64,000 nucleotides of DNA from Clostridium sp. chh4-2. Its GTDB lineage: Bacteria; Bacillota; Clostridia; Lachnospirales; Lachnospiraceae. The notes beneath the pieces are model-generated. The model saw only the letters and a program-made list of their open reading frames with translations, ran no database searches and was not told where the DNA came from. Made by a program: the position numbers and the translations under genes. Where the stretch lies: positions 62,001 through 126,000 of the forward strand of contig NZ_PKUU01000010.1 of NCBI RefSeq assembly GCF_002899675.1, written 5' to 3'. This document shows, one piece after another, positions 54,408 through 62,932 of this stretch (position 1 is its first letter; the number at the start of each line of letters is the position of its first letter).

Positions 54408-55124
54408 ATGATTTCATTTTTAACATATGATGAGGACAAGGGCGAGCTTGCCGCCATCAGAAAGCAAGTAAAGGACCTGGCTGGAAAATTGAGCGAAGAG
54501 GATTGGGATATCCGGGACTTTTTAAAACTGCCGGAATTTCAGGAATACATAAAAAAGGAGCCTTTGGCCGATGTGATGTGTTATGACGTGACCCAAAAGC
54601 AGGGGCTTGAGTATCTGGAACAGATCAGATCCAGGTACAGGGAGTCTCTGCTCATGGTGGTGGCGGACGCCGCCGTGTCACCCATGCGCTATTTAAGGCC
54701 TGCGATCGCTCCGTCCTCTCTGCTGCTTCGTCCGGCGGACGAAAAACAGATTCGGGAAGTGCTGGCTGAAACGCTTCAGTCCTTTTTGGAGCGGTTTGAG
54801 TCTGAGGATATGGCGGAGTGCTTTATGATCGAAACGCGAGAGGGAAAACAGTATATTCCATACAGCCAGATCTATTATATGGAGGCCAGGGAAAAGAAGA
54901 TTTTTGTCAGAATTCTGGATCAGGAGATCGGATTTTATGAAACCATGGAGAACCTGGAACAGAATCTGCCTTCTGAGTTCATCCGGTGCCACAGAAGCTA
55001 CATAGTTAACGGTAAAAAGATTGAAAAAGTAATGCTTTCTCAAAATATGGTCACGCTTAACGGCGGGCTGGCGGTGCCGCTGTCGAGAAGTTATAAAAAA
55101 TCTCTGAAGGACTATAAGATATGA
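54408..55124 (+). CDS. LytTR-domain protein with degenerate receiver, type VII locus
   Basis: A 238-residue protein. The N-terminal half keeps the fold of a receiver but without a clear phospho-Asp (VMCYDVTQKQGLEYLEQI), and the C-terminal half is a LytTR DNA-binding domain (SQIYYMEAREKKIFVRIL; FIRCHRSYIVNGKKIEKVML). It is co-transcribed with essC (the start overlaps the end region) and may regulate the locus without phosphorylation. The ATG at 54408 is at good distance from AGGGGG; the one at 54405 is too near. Confidence 0.8.
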   Translation: MISFLTYDEDKGELAAIRKQVKDLAGKLSEEDWDIRDFLKLPEFQEYIKKEPLADVMCYDVTQKQGLEYLEQIRSRYRESLLMVVADAAVSPMRYLRPAIAPSSLLLRPADEKQIREVLAETLQSFLERFESEDMAECFMIETREGKQYIPYSQIYYMEAREKKIFVRILDQEIGFYETMENLEQNLPSEFIRCHRSYIVNGKKIEKVMLSQNMVTLNGGLAVPLSRSYKKSLKDYKI

Positions 55125-55855
55125 TGAAGGAAGAAGAGAAAATCTACTATTTTAAGGAATTAGAGCTGGCCGTTCTGCTGACCGTGTGCGGAGTGGAGGA
55201 GCTTTACGGATTTCCCGTTTCCTATAAAGAGGCGGATGACAAAGAGCTGATCCGGTGCATTCACGGCCTTGTTAAAAAAGGCATATGCCGGGAAGAAGGC
55301 GGCAAGCTTGTGGTTTTGGAAGATGTGGCCGGATGGATAGAAAAACTGAGAATTTCCCGGACTGTGGTCAGAATGATGACGGACAGGGAACATGGCCGTA
55401 TCTGTCTGGCCTACACGGCAAAAGACGGACTGGTAATGATGGAAAAGCAGTTTGAGGAATTCCGGTTATGGTGGGAGCCGTTTGACGGGCTTTTAACCTG
55501 GATGGAAGAATGCGGGCTGGCACCTGAACGGGCGGAGGAAACGGCCGCGCAGGCAGACCGGATATGCCAAATGGACCCGGGAGTGCAGAAGGAACTGGAA
55601 AAACTGGAAGAACAGGGGCCGGACTGCAGCGCGGATCTTAGCCAATTGGAGCGCATGGAAAACAGGATATCCTCTTTTGACGTGATTTCCGCCGGAATGG
55701 GATTTACGGAAACGCGCTATCTGATTGTCAGGGGAAGCATTTATCCCTATCTTCTGACTTGCGGCAGGGACGGAAAAAGGGCGGAAGTATACGCTAAGGA
55801 AACATGGGATCAGATCATCAGGAACTTCCATTCCGAAGGAGATGTGCTGATCTGA
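55121..55855 (+). CDS. Unknown protein of the type VII locus, 244 aa
   Basis: A soluble protein with an N-terminal helical part (LELAVLLTVCGVEELYGFPV), a helix-rich middle and a beta-rich C-terminus (SFDVISAGMGFTETRYLIVRG). It overlaps the LytTR gene by four bases (ATGA), so it is certainly part of the operon. It could be an EspG-like chaperone for WXG/LXG substrates by position, but I cannot show this by motif. Confidence 0.65.
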   Translation: MMKEEEKIYYFKELELAVLLTVCGVEELYGFPVSYKEADDKELIRCIHGLVKKGICREEGGKLVVLEDVAGWIEKLRISRTVVRMMTDREHGRICLAYTAKDGLVMMEKQFEEFRLWWEPFDGLLTWMEECGLAPERAEETAAQADRICQMDPGVQKELEKLEEQGPDCSADLSQLERMENRISSFDVISAGMGFTETRYLIVRGSIYPYLLTCGRDGKRAEVYAKETWDQIIRNFHSEGDVLI

Positions 55856-55912
55856 AAAGATACTGTGAACATAGAATGAGACGGCCGTCAGGGCGTCGGA
55901 AATGAGGAAAAG

Positions 55913-56161
55913 ATGGTACTGGTAGACGTAACGGTGCCTTCCCTTGGAAGGACTTATGATTTCAGCCTGGACGAACAGGTTCCGGTATCCGTGCTGATTC
56001 CGGAAATGGTGGAGATGATATGCCAGAAGGAGCGGTGCGGTTTGGAGGGGATGCAGGACAAACTGAATTTATGCTGTCTGGATACCCGGGAAATCCTGTC
56101 GCCGGAGGCCGATTTGAAACAATATAAGATAGTAAACGGAAAGCGTTTAATGCTGATTTAG
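55913..56161 (+). CDS. esaB: YukD/EsaB ubiquitin-like protein
   Basis: An 82-residue protein with the small beta-grasp fold of YukD/EsaB: MVLVDVTVPSLGRTYDFSLD at the N-terminus, VSVLIPEMVEMICQKE helix, and a final LKQYKIVNGKRLMLI strand. EsaB is a cytoplasmic component of type VIIb secretion. It follows the unknown 244-aa gene by 57 bases. Confidence 0.88.
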   Translation: MVLVDVTVPSLGRTYDFSLDEQVPVSVLIPEMVEMICQKERCGLEGMQDKLNLCCLDTREILSPEADLKQYKIVNGKRLMLI

Positions 56162-56281
56162 CCTTAAAACAGGCAAATCATGATAAAACAGGTCATCCGT
56201 CATAATAAATGTGCGGTTAGTCAGCTTTCTATGACTTGCGCACTATGATTTGGTACTATATGGATACAAGGAGATGAGACA

Positions 56282-56641
56282 GTGTTTAAAGTAATAATTC
56301 AACCGTTATTAGAGACATGTGACAACTTAAAAATGTCCGGCCGGCGCCTGGAGCTGGAAGCTGAAACATTAAAAAGTGTGGAAAGCGCATTAAGCGGTCT
56401 GTCTTATCTCGATGAACAGAGAAGAGACATCCGAAAGAAGCTTGAAGAGCTTGAGGAAAAGCGGGTGCAGCTGAACCAGATGGAGCAGGCGTTGTCCGCA
56501 ATTGCAGATTGGTACGGACGGACCGAGGAACGGATCGCAGAAGAATATGAACAGCCGAAAATACCGTTTTTATCAGCGGAGTTCGATGTGAACAGATTCA
56601 GGGATCTGGCGGTAAGCCTGAAACGGATGGAAGTTATTTAA
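56282..56641 (+). CDS. Coiled-coil WXG-like protein, GTG start
   Basis: A 119-residue, almost entirely helical protein. It starts at GTG 56282 with AAGGAG nine bases before. A long coiled coil (LDEQRRDIRKKLEELEEKRV) precedes a WYG turn at residue 77, much later than the usual residue 43-49, and the C-terminal half is different from WXG100 proteins. It is the first of a run of WXG genes and may be a partner or a chaperone for them. Confidence 0.65.
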   Translation: MFKVIIQPLLETCDNLKMSGRRLELEAETLKSVESALSGLSYLDEQRRDIRKKLEELEEKRVQLNQMEQALSAIADWYGRTEERIAEEYEQPKIPFLSAEFDVNRFRDLAVSLKRMEVI

Positions 56642-56655
56642 AGGAGGTAGGAACA

Positions 56656-56961
56656 GTGGCAGGCAGCATAATCGAAGTTACGATTTCTTCGCTGAACAGC
56701 GATATTGATACCTTGACGAGCACGCTTAATTCATTGAAAAGCCATTCGGACCGGATGCAGGAACGGATTCTGGAACTGGGTGCCATGTGGGAGGGGCCCG
56801 CTCATGAGAGCTTTAACGCTCAGTTTCAAAACGATTATATGGCGCTTCAGACTCTTTATAAAACCCTGGAAGAGCTGATTCAATGTATGGAGTATGCCAA
56901 GTCCGAATATCAGAAATGTGAAGATTCCGTAAGTTCTGCGATCGCAGCGATACGGATCTAG
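56656..56961 (+). CDS. WXG100 protein (1)
   Basis: A 101-residue WXG100 family protein with WEG at 45-47 between two helices and a C-terminal YQKCE (YxxxE) export signal. It starts at GTG 56656 behind AGGAGG. It is a candidate secreted substrate or chaperone of the EssC machine. Confidence 0.9.
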   Translation: MAGSIIEVTISSLNSDIDTLTSTLNSLKSHSDRMQERILELGAMWEGPAHESFNAQFQNDYMALQTLYKTLEELIQCMEYAKSEYQKCEDSVSSAIAAIRI

Positions 56962-56973
56962 GGAGGATGAGAG

Positions 56974-57303
56974 ATGGGATTACTTGCTTCCGGGGTACAT
57001 ATTAAAGTATCCACAGACGTATTAAACAACAAGGCAGCCGAGGCTGCAAAAGAAATTGAAGGCATGAAAGCAGATTTCGACACGTTAAAACAGACGGTAA
57101 CCGCTTCTTCTTCCTACTGGATCGGGGAGGCCGGGGATCTACACAGAAAACTGTTCGCAGACCAGTCGGATGATATTACCGAGATACTGAAACGGCTTGG
57201 CGAACATCCGGTGGATTTACAGCAGATTGCAGGCGTTTATGCAGCTACAGAGGCTGAGGTTCAGGCCATGGCGGGCGAGCTTCCCGCAGATGTGTTATTT
57301 TAG
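56974..57303 (+). CDS. WXG100-like protein (2), WIG variant
   Basis: A 109-residue helical-hairpin protein with WIG at residues 49-51 in place of WEG, and a C-terminal YAATE motif fitting YxxxE. AGGGAGGATGAGAG precedes it. A probable type VII substrate; its N-terminal stretch (MGLLASGVHIKVST) is unlike its neighbours'. Confidence 0.8.
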   Translation: MGLLASGVHIKVSTDVLNNKAAEAAKEIEGMKADFDTLKQTVTASSSYWIGEAGDLHRKLFADQSDDITEILKRLGEHPVDLQQIAGVYAATEAEVQAMAGELPADVLF

Positions 57304-57312
57304 GAGGGCGTT

Positions 57313-57624
57313 ATGAGTTCAAGATCAGAGATAAGGTTTAATTTCAGAACTGCCATCAAGCAGGCAGAGCGGCTGGAGACTTCGGCCAGCCAGCTGAAAA
57401 AGCTTGCCAATACCTCTCTTGAAAATTCATTGGATACCCTTTCAGGAAGCTGGAAAGGTGAAAATGCCAGCGCGTATATCAAAAAGGGGGTTATCCTTCA
57501 AAAGGATATCGCAGCCACATCCGAAGAACTGAACCGGGTGGCCGCCGACATCAGGAGAATCGCAAAAAGAATTTATGACGCGGAGATGGAGGCGCTCAGA
57601 ATCGCCAGCAAGAGAGATTACTAA
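57313..57624 (+). CDS. WXG100 protein (3), WKG variant
   Basis: A 103-residue helical hairpin with WKG at residues 47-49. The C-terminal YDAEM lacks the final Asp/Glu of the usual YxxxD/E signal, so it may be exported only as a heterodimer with another WXG protein. GGAGGGCGTT precedes the ATG, nine bases from the previous stop. Confidence 0.85.
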   Translation: MSSRSEIRFNFRTAIKQAERLETSASQLKKLANTSLENSLDTLSGSWKGENASAYIKKGVILQKDIAATSEELNRVAADIRRIAKRIYDAEMEALRIASKRDY

Positions 57625-57670
57625 AGGATATAATAATTAAATTTAATGATAAAATAAGGAGGACAATCAT

Positions 57671-57973
57671 ATGTCAGCATTTTCAGTAACAGCAAGCCAA
57701 TTAAGAAAGAAAGCGGAAGATTTAACAAATTTAAATTCCAGATTAAAAAATGAAATCGGAACCCTGGAGGGATATGAAAACCAGCTGGCTTCCATGTGGG
57801 AAGGCCAGGCTCAGGCAGCATTCCGCAACGCATTTAACAATGATAAAGGCCAGATGAACGCATTTGCAACGGCAATCGACCAGTATGTAACCGCTCTTTT
57901 AAACATTGCGGCGAAATATGAGCAGGCGGAGCAGAAAAATCAGGAAATCGCATCATCCAGAACTTACAAATAG
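57671..57973 (+). CDS. WXG100 protein (4)
   Basis: A 100-residue canonical WXG100 protein, WEG at 43-45, with YEQAE as the YxxxE export signal. AAGGAGGACA precedes the ATG. The most typical EsxA-like member of the run. Confidence 0.92.
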   Translation: MSAFSVTASQLRKKAEDLTNLNSRLKNEIGTLEGYENQLASMWEGQAQAAFRNAFNNDKGQMNAFATAIDQYVTALLNIAAKYEQAEQKNQEIASSRTYK

Positions 57974-58047
57974 TGAGAAAAGTTACACAGTGCGAATTAT
58001 AAAAGCAGCGTCTAAACAGAAATCAGATCAGAAAAGGAGAATAAATT

Positions 58048-58362
58048 ATGGAAGGCATTTTAAAAGTAACACCTGAAAAATTAACCGAGGGAGCATCTAA
58101 TTTTGGAAATTCCGGTAAAACCGTCAGCAGTTTAACATCAGAGATGATGACAACCGTAAAAAATCTTTCTACCGTATGGGAAGGCGAAGCGTCATCCGCT
58201 TATGTGAACAAATTCAGCCAGCTTCAGGATGATATCGAACGCATGAACCGCATGATCCAGGAACACGTTACCGATTTAAACGATATGGCAAGAACCTATC
58301 AGGAAGCGGAAAATGCCAACACCCAGGAGTCCGGCGGACTTCAGGGAGATGTGATTCAGTAA
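58048..58362 (+). CDS. WXG100 protein (5)
   Basis: A 104-residue canonical WXG100 protein, WEG at 44-46, with YQEAE as export signal followed by a longer polar tail. AAAAGGAGAA precedes the ATG. It may pair with protein (4), as EsxA/EsxB do. Confidence 0.92.
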   Translation: MEGILKVTPEKLTEGASNFGNSGKTVSSLTSEMMTTVKNLSTVWEGEASSAYVNKFSQLQDDIERMNRMIQEHVTDLNDMARTYQEAENANTQESGGLQGDVIQ

Positions 58363-58375
58363 CAGAGGTTGAAGC

Positions 58376-58402
58376 GCCGGGGGCTGTGTGGACAGCGCCT
58401 GG
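58376..58402 (+). terminator. Weak hairpin after the WXG run
   Basis: GCGCCGGGGGCTGT can pair imperfectly with ACAGCGCCTGGC over a GTGG loop, followed by TCTTCTGG. It is GC-rich but without a T-run, so it is at most partial and would lower the downstream gene dose. Confidence 0.35.
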
Positions 58403-58470
58403 CTCTTCTGGTATCCGACATTTCTAAGATAAGTTGATAATGCCGCTGATGCGGCGGAATAAGAGGGAGT

Positions 58471-60012
58471 ATGAAAAAATCAGGTTTAAAAGCGCTGATG
58501 ATGGCGGCGGCAATTGCCATGGCGTCTGTTATGCCGGCCTCTGCCGCAGATCCGGGAACAGTACTGAATACAGATACCCGGGACGGCCAGATCGTGATGT
58601 ATGTCCAGAACCCGGGAGAAGTGCAGAGCCTGGAGTATCAGATCGGAACCGGTCTGTGCGGCCAGGTTGAGAGCGCTTCCATATCCGGGCAGGAGGTTCC
58701 TCTCAAGACAATTATACTGCTGGACAATTCGTTGTCCGTGGTGGAAAAATACCGTCCCCTTATCAGCCGGACCATTCAGGATATTGTGGCGGACCGGATG
58801 GACAGGGAACAGTTTACGATCGCCACATTCGGCGAGAGCATCCAATATCTGATCCAGGACAGCAGTGATTACGCACAGATTAAGCAGATTGTGGACGGAA
58901 TCAGTTATCAGGATCAGGAGACGTATCTGACTGATGTGCTGTATGATCTGTTAAAAGAACTGAATTCTTCTGAGGATGACTGTTTTAAACGGATCATTAT
59001 CATTTCCGACGGGGTGGATAATAAGTCCATCGGCTATACAAAGGAAGAGTTATATGATTTGATCGGCAAAAATCCATATCCTGTCTATACGCTGGGATGC
59101 ACCTATAAGAATAACAACGAGCAGCTCAAGAACATGTTTGCGCTGTCCCGCATGAGCAATGGGAGATCGTATCTTCTGGACGAGGTGGAGGACCCCATCG
59201 CGGTGGTGATGGATTTGGCTGCGGATCGGGATGTTCTTCGCATAACCGCCCGGCCTGATGCGAAACAGTGCGACGGATCGGTTAAAACGGTTCAGGTCAC
59301 ATTCCATACCTCAGGCGGTGATGTGACTTCCATGTCGGAAGTGCGTATGCCTATGGTTCAGGCTGTTTCGGAGCCGGAACCGGAAGTCAGCCAGCCGGAA
59401 ACAGAGGAACCGGAGACAGAACCGGTCAGTGTGCCGGATGAGGAAGAGGAGGAGCCAAAAGAACGTGGAATTCCTCTGGCAGTACTGGCCATTGGCGTGG
59501 GAACGGTTCTGATATTCATGGCGGGAATTACAGCTCTCGTAGTGGTAATCGTGAAAAAGAAGAACAAAAAAGAGACATTTGAACCGTTTAACGGCACGAT
59601 CCCCAACAGCGCCCCGGCAGCCCCGGTGAAAAAGTCGGAGACGGAATGGCTGGAACAAAGAAAAGGCGGACAGGGCAATGACAGCACCCAGATGCTTTGG
59701 GATGACAAGAGAAAATATGTTTTGAGCCTGGCGGATCAGAAAAACCTGGCCCGGACGTTTGAATGCCCGCTGCTTCAGTCGGTGGTGATCGGAAGAAAGC
59801 CGGAAGCCTGTCAGATGGTGCTGGATTACGATAAATCGGTGTCCGGAAGGCATTGCGAGATATTCATTAAAAACGGCAAGTTTTATATCAGGGATTTAAA
59901 TTCATCCAATGGGACATTTGTGAACGGCAGCAGGGTTTTGACGGATGCGGAAGTCTATTCGGGATGCATTCTCACATTGGGAAGGTTAACTTTAAAACTG
60001 GAGATTCATTAG
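58471..60012 (+). CDS. VWA domain-TM-FHA domain protein
   Basis: A 513-residue membrane protein. Signal peptide (KALMMAAAIAMASVMPASAA), an extracytoplasmic von Willebrand factor A domain with the metal site D85-N-S-L-S89 and an SDGVD segment, a Glu/Pro-rich hinge, a membrane segment (about residues 333-361) and a cytoplasmic FHA domain (about 425-513) with the complete motif set (IGR; SGRH; SSNGT). It can link an outside event to phosphothreonine binding inside. It precedes the phosphatase and kinase genes, which fits a role as their phospho-reader or substrate. Confidence 0.88.
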   Translation: MKKSGLKALMMAAAIAMASVMPASAADPGTVLNTDTRDGQIVMYVQNPGEVQSLEYQIGTGLCGQVESASISGQEVPLKTIILLDNSLSVVEKYRPLISRTIQDIVADRMDREQFTIATFGESIQYLIQDSSDYAQIKQIVDGISYQDQETYLTDVLYDLLKELNSSEDDCFKRIIIISDGVDNKSIGYTKEELYDLIGKNPYPVYTLGCTYKNNNEQLKNMFALSRMSNGRSYLLDEVEDPIAVVMDLAADRDVLRITARPDAKQCDGSVKTVQVTFHTSGGDVTSMSEVRMPMVQAVSEPEPEVSQPETEEPETEPVSVPDEEEEEPKERGIPLAVLAIGVGTVLIFMAGITALVVVIVKKKNKKETFEPFNGTIPNSAPAAPVKKSETEWLEQRKGGQGNDSTQMLWDDKRKYVLSLADQKNLARTFECPLLQSVVIGRKPEACQMVLDYDKSVSGRHCEIFIKNGKFYIRDLNSSNGTFVNGSRVLTDAEVYSGCILTLGRLTLKLEIH

Positions 60013-60032
60013 AATTCAGAATGAAGGATAAT

Positions 60033-60776
60033 ATGGAGATAAACAGCAGAGGGATCAGTGATTGCGGATTAAAGAGAGGGATGAATCAGGATGCAATCCG
60101 GGTTTTGCAGAAGGGCAGATCCGGATTGTTTCTGGTGGCGGACGGAATGGGAGGCCACCAGCATGGGGAAAGGGCCAGCCGCCATCTGGCACAGGCTTAT
60201 CAGAACTGGTGGACACAGGTATTTCTGCCCGGTTCCAACCAGGAATTTAACCGCCTTATGATGTCTTTGAAGGAGGTTTTGTACCAGGCTCACGAGTATA
60301 TCAGGAATACGACGCCTGCCGGAGAAGTCTGCGGTTCCACGATTGTTCTTATTCTGATACATAACGGATATTATGGTATAATAAGTGTTGGTGACAGCAG
60401 AATCTACCAGAACAAGGGGTTCCGGCTGCACCAGCTGACTTCGGACGACGTGTGGGAGAACCTTCCTCAGACGGTTCAGGCCTTTTCTGCGAAGGAGATA
60501 AAATCCCACATGAACTATGGAAAACTGGTTCAGGCCGTGGGAGTGGGAGAACAGATCAGCTGCCACGCCCGCACGGACCAGCTGAAAAAGAAACAGATAT
60601 TTTTATTATGCAGCGACGGCATTTACAAATACTGTCCGGAGCGGTTTCTGGAAAAAGAGATGAGAACCGCGCTGAGGACAGGACAATTAAACGAATCAAT
60701 GGAGCGGATCAGGAAAAAGGTGTACGATAATTCGGCGCCGGATAACCTGTCGGCTGTCATGATCCGAATCGAGTAA
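60033..60776 (+). CDS. PP2C-family Ser/Thr phosphatase
   Basis: A 247-residue PP2C (PPM) phosphatase: MNQDAIRV start motif, the metal-binding ADGMGGH (Asp37), SVGDSRIY, LCSDGIYKY and SAPDNLSAVMI. The ATG at 60033 has GAAGGATAAT upstream; the reading to 59964 lies in the frame of the VWA-FHA gene end. It should remove phosphate from targets of the adjacent kinase, and is 20 bases before that kinase gene. Confidence 0.9.
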   Translation: MEINSRGISDCGLKRGMNQDAIRVLQKGRSGLFLVADGMGGHQHGERASRHLAQAYQNWWTQVFLPGSNQEFNRLMMSLKEVLYQAHEYIRNTTPAGEVCGSTIVLILIHNGYYGIISVGDSRIYQNKGFRLHQLTSDDVWENLPQTVQAFSAKEIKSHMNYGKLVQAVGVGEQISCHARTDQLKKKQIFLLCSDGIYKYCPERFLEKEMRTALRTGQLNESMERIRKKVYDNSAPDNLSAVMIRIE

Positions 60777-60796
60777 CCAAAGGAAAAAGGGGAAGT

Positions 60797-62782
60797 ATGG
60801 ATCCACGGTTTGCACAGAACTACAGAATCATTAGAAAAATTAATCAGGGCGGAATGTCAGAGATATTTCTGGCTGAGCAGATCCGGACGAAAAAGCAGCT
60901 TGTGGTAAAAAGCGTGTCGAAGAACCAGGGAGTGAAACTGGATTTCCTGGCGGAAGCGGATATTCTGATCCATCTGGATCACGATATGCTTCCTAAGATC
61001 TACGATATCTTTGACGAGACGGATAATGTCTACATCGTGGAGGATTATGTGGAGGGAGTCGCGCTGGATGTCTGGCTTCAGGGCCAGGGCCGCGCGCCGG
61101 AGAATGTGGCCTATTACTGGTTCACGGAACTATGCAGGGTGCTTCAGTATCTGCACGGAAACAGGCCGTTTCCCATCATTTACCGGGATATGAAACCGTC
61201 CAATATCATGCTGCAGCCCGACGGAAGGCTGAAACTCATCGATTTCGGCATTGCCAGAGAGTATAAGAGCGGCAATACGGACGATACGACCTACATCGGG
61301 ACGCGGGGATATGCGGCGCCGGAGCAGTTCGGAAAGAGCCAGTCGGATGCCAGGACGGATATCTACAGCCTTGGCATAACCATGTACCATATATTGACCG
61401 GGAGAGGGCCCAACGAGGAACCTTTCTGCGGAAAACCTTTAAGGGAGATGGACCCGTCCATCTCAGTCGGAATGGATTATATCGTTTCCAGATGTATCCG
61501 TCCGGATAAAAATGAGAGATATCAGTCGGTCGATGAACTGATGGCCGATTTGAATCATATACATACATTTGATGCGGAATATAAGCGGTATAAGCGCAAT
61601 AAACTGCTGAGGACGCTGACCTTAACGGCCATGTTTTTATGCTCGGCCGGACTTTTGGCCGGGGGATTCGTTCAACTGGGCAGAGAGAAGACGCAGCGGT
61701 ATCTGGCTTGTCTGGAATCGGCTGAGGACTGTATGGAAGAGGCGCCCAAGGAGGCGATGGAGTATCTGAAGGAAGCCAGCCATATCGATCCAAAGAGGCC
61801 GGAAGCTTACGGAAAATACGCCTACGCCTTGTACCTGGACGGACAGTATGAGAAATGCATTAAATTCTCCCTTTCCAACCAGACGGATTTCCCGGATGAC
61901 CCGGATCTTCTGCTGGCGCTGGCCTCTTCCTATTTCGAACTTGAGAATTATTCTGAAGCCGGGGATTATTTCTATAAAGCGGCCAAGAAAACGGATATGA
62001 AGATCGATAATCTTAGGGACTATGCGGTATGCATGGGACGGTTAGGGCAGATTTCCCAGGCGGAAAAGATTCTGGATCAGATCATTAAACTGGATGACAC
62101 TCAGGACATTTCCTTTTATGTGGCGGGAGAAATCTACTATGTACAGGGGAAATACCTGGAGGCGGAAGAAACCTTTCAAAAGGTGATCGGCCAGACCGCA
62201 TCTTCTCAGATGAAGAAAAGAGCTTATATTGCTCTGGCAACCACTTACCGGGACAGCGCTAAGCTGCATGCAGGCGATCCCCAGAGGATCGGAGATGTCT
62301 ATACCAAGTCCGTCAATGCGATCGGTGATGCGCTTCGGGAAGAAGGAATGCAGAACAACACCGTTTTGATGGAGATGCAGTCGGCGGCCTATTATGGAAG
62401 AGCGATTGAACTGAATTACAACAAGGAAGATATGATTAAGGCGGCGGAAGGGTTTATAAAGGTAGTGGATGCGGGAATCCAGAAGGAATATCTGTATGTC
62501 AACGCATTTACCGCATACCAGTATGCCGGAGAATATGAAGCGGCGAAACAGGTCTTGGGAAAATACCAGGCCGCCTATCCGTCAGATTATGTGCCTCATG
62601 CGCTTTTGGCACAGCTTTATATAATGATAGAAAACGGGAAACCGGAGGCCCAGCGGAATTTTACAGCCGCATATGAGGAATATCAAAAGGCAGCCGGACT
62701 CGTGGATAAAAACAGTGACATCACCCAGTTTCAGCAGCTGGAAGGTCTGATTAACCAGCTGAAAAACGGCGGATGGCTGTAG
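60797..62782 (+). CDS. Ser/Thr protein kinase with TM segment and extracytoplasmic TPRs
   Basis: A 661-residue kinase. Glycine loop INQGGMSEIF, ATP Lys38, catalytic Y129-R-D131-M-K133-P-S-N136, D149-F-G, and TRGYAAPEQF. Kinase motifs are intact, so it should be active, with Tyr in place of His in the HRD motif. A membrane segment (about 273-293) is followed by an extracytoplasmic helical region with tetratricopeptide-like repeats (residues 320-640). The layout, cytosolic kinase, one membrane pass, external helices, is like EssB/YukC, whose kinase domain is inactive. It may take the EssB place in this locus, an inference. Confidence 0.9.
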   Translation: MDPRFAQNYRIIRKINQGGMSEIFLAEQIRTKKQLVVKSVSKNQGVKLDFLAEADILIHLDHDMLPKIYDIFDETDNVYIVEDYVEGVALDVWLQGQGRAPENVAYYWFTELCRVLQYLHGNRPFPIIYRDMKPSNIMLQPDGRLKLIDFGIAREYKSGNTDDTTYIGTRGYAAPEQFGKSQSDARTDIYSLGITMYHILTGRGPNEEPFCGKPLREMDPSISVGMDYIVSRCIRPDKNERYQSVDELMADLNHIHTFDAEYKRYKRNKLLRTLTLTAMFLCSAGLLAGGFVQLGREKTQRYLACLESAEDCMEEAPKEAMEYLKEASHIDPKRPEAYGKYAYALYLDGQYEKCIKFSLSNQTDFPDDPDLLLALASSYFELENYSEAGDYFYKAAKKTDMKIDNLRDYAVCMGRLGQISQAEKILDQIIKLDDTQDISFYVAGEIYYVQGKYLEAEETFQKVIGQTASSQMKKRAYIALATTYRDSAKLHAGDPQRIGDVYTKSVNAIGDALREEGMQNNTVLMEMQSAAYYGRAIELNYNKEDMIKAAEGFIKVVDAGIQKEYLYVNAFTAYQYAGEYEAAKQVLGKYQAAYPSDYVPHALLAQLYIMIENGKPEAQRNFTAAYEEYQKAAGLVDKNSDITQFQQLEGLINQLKNGGWL

Positions 62783-62794
62783 AAGGAGGGCATG

Positions 62795-62917
62795 ATGACA
62801 TTAGGAACTCTGATGATAGCAGGAGGAGTTATTCTGTTGGGAGCTTCGCTGATTACAGCCGTGTTGTTCCATGTATTTCCTTTAAAATACGAACAGGAGC
62901 ATGGAAAAGTACGGTAA
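62795..62917 (+). CDS. Small single-pass membrane protein, 40 aa
   Basis: From ATG 62795, five bases after AAGGAGGG, to TAA 62915-62917: MTLGTLMIAGGVILLGASLI begins one membrane segment and a short charged tail (LKYEQEHGKVR) follows. It is too small for standard gene calls. It lies between the kinase and the TPR/MORN gene with short gaps on both sides, so it is part of the operon. Function unknown. Confidence 0.65.
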   Translation: MTLGTLMIAGGVILLGASLITAVLFHVFPLKYEQEHGKVR

Positions 62918-62932
62918 AAGGGGGGGATGAGT

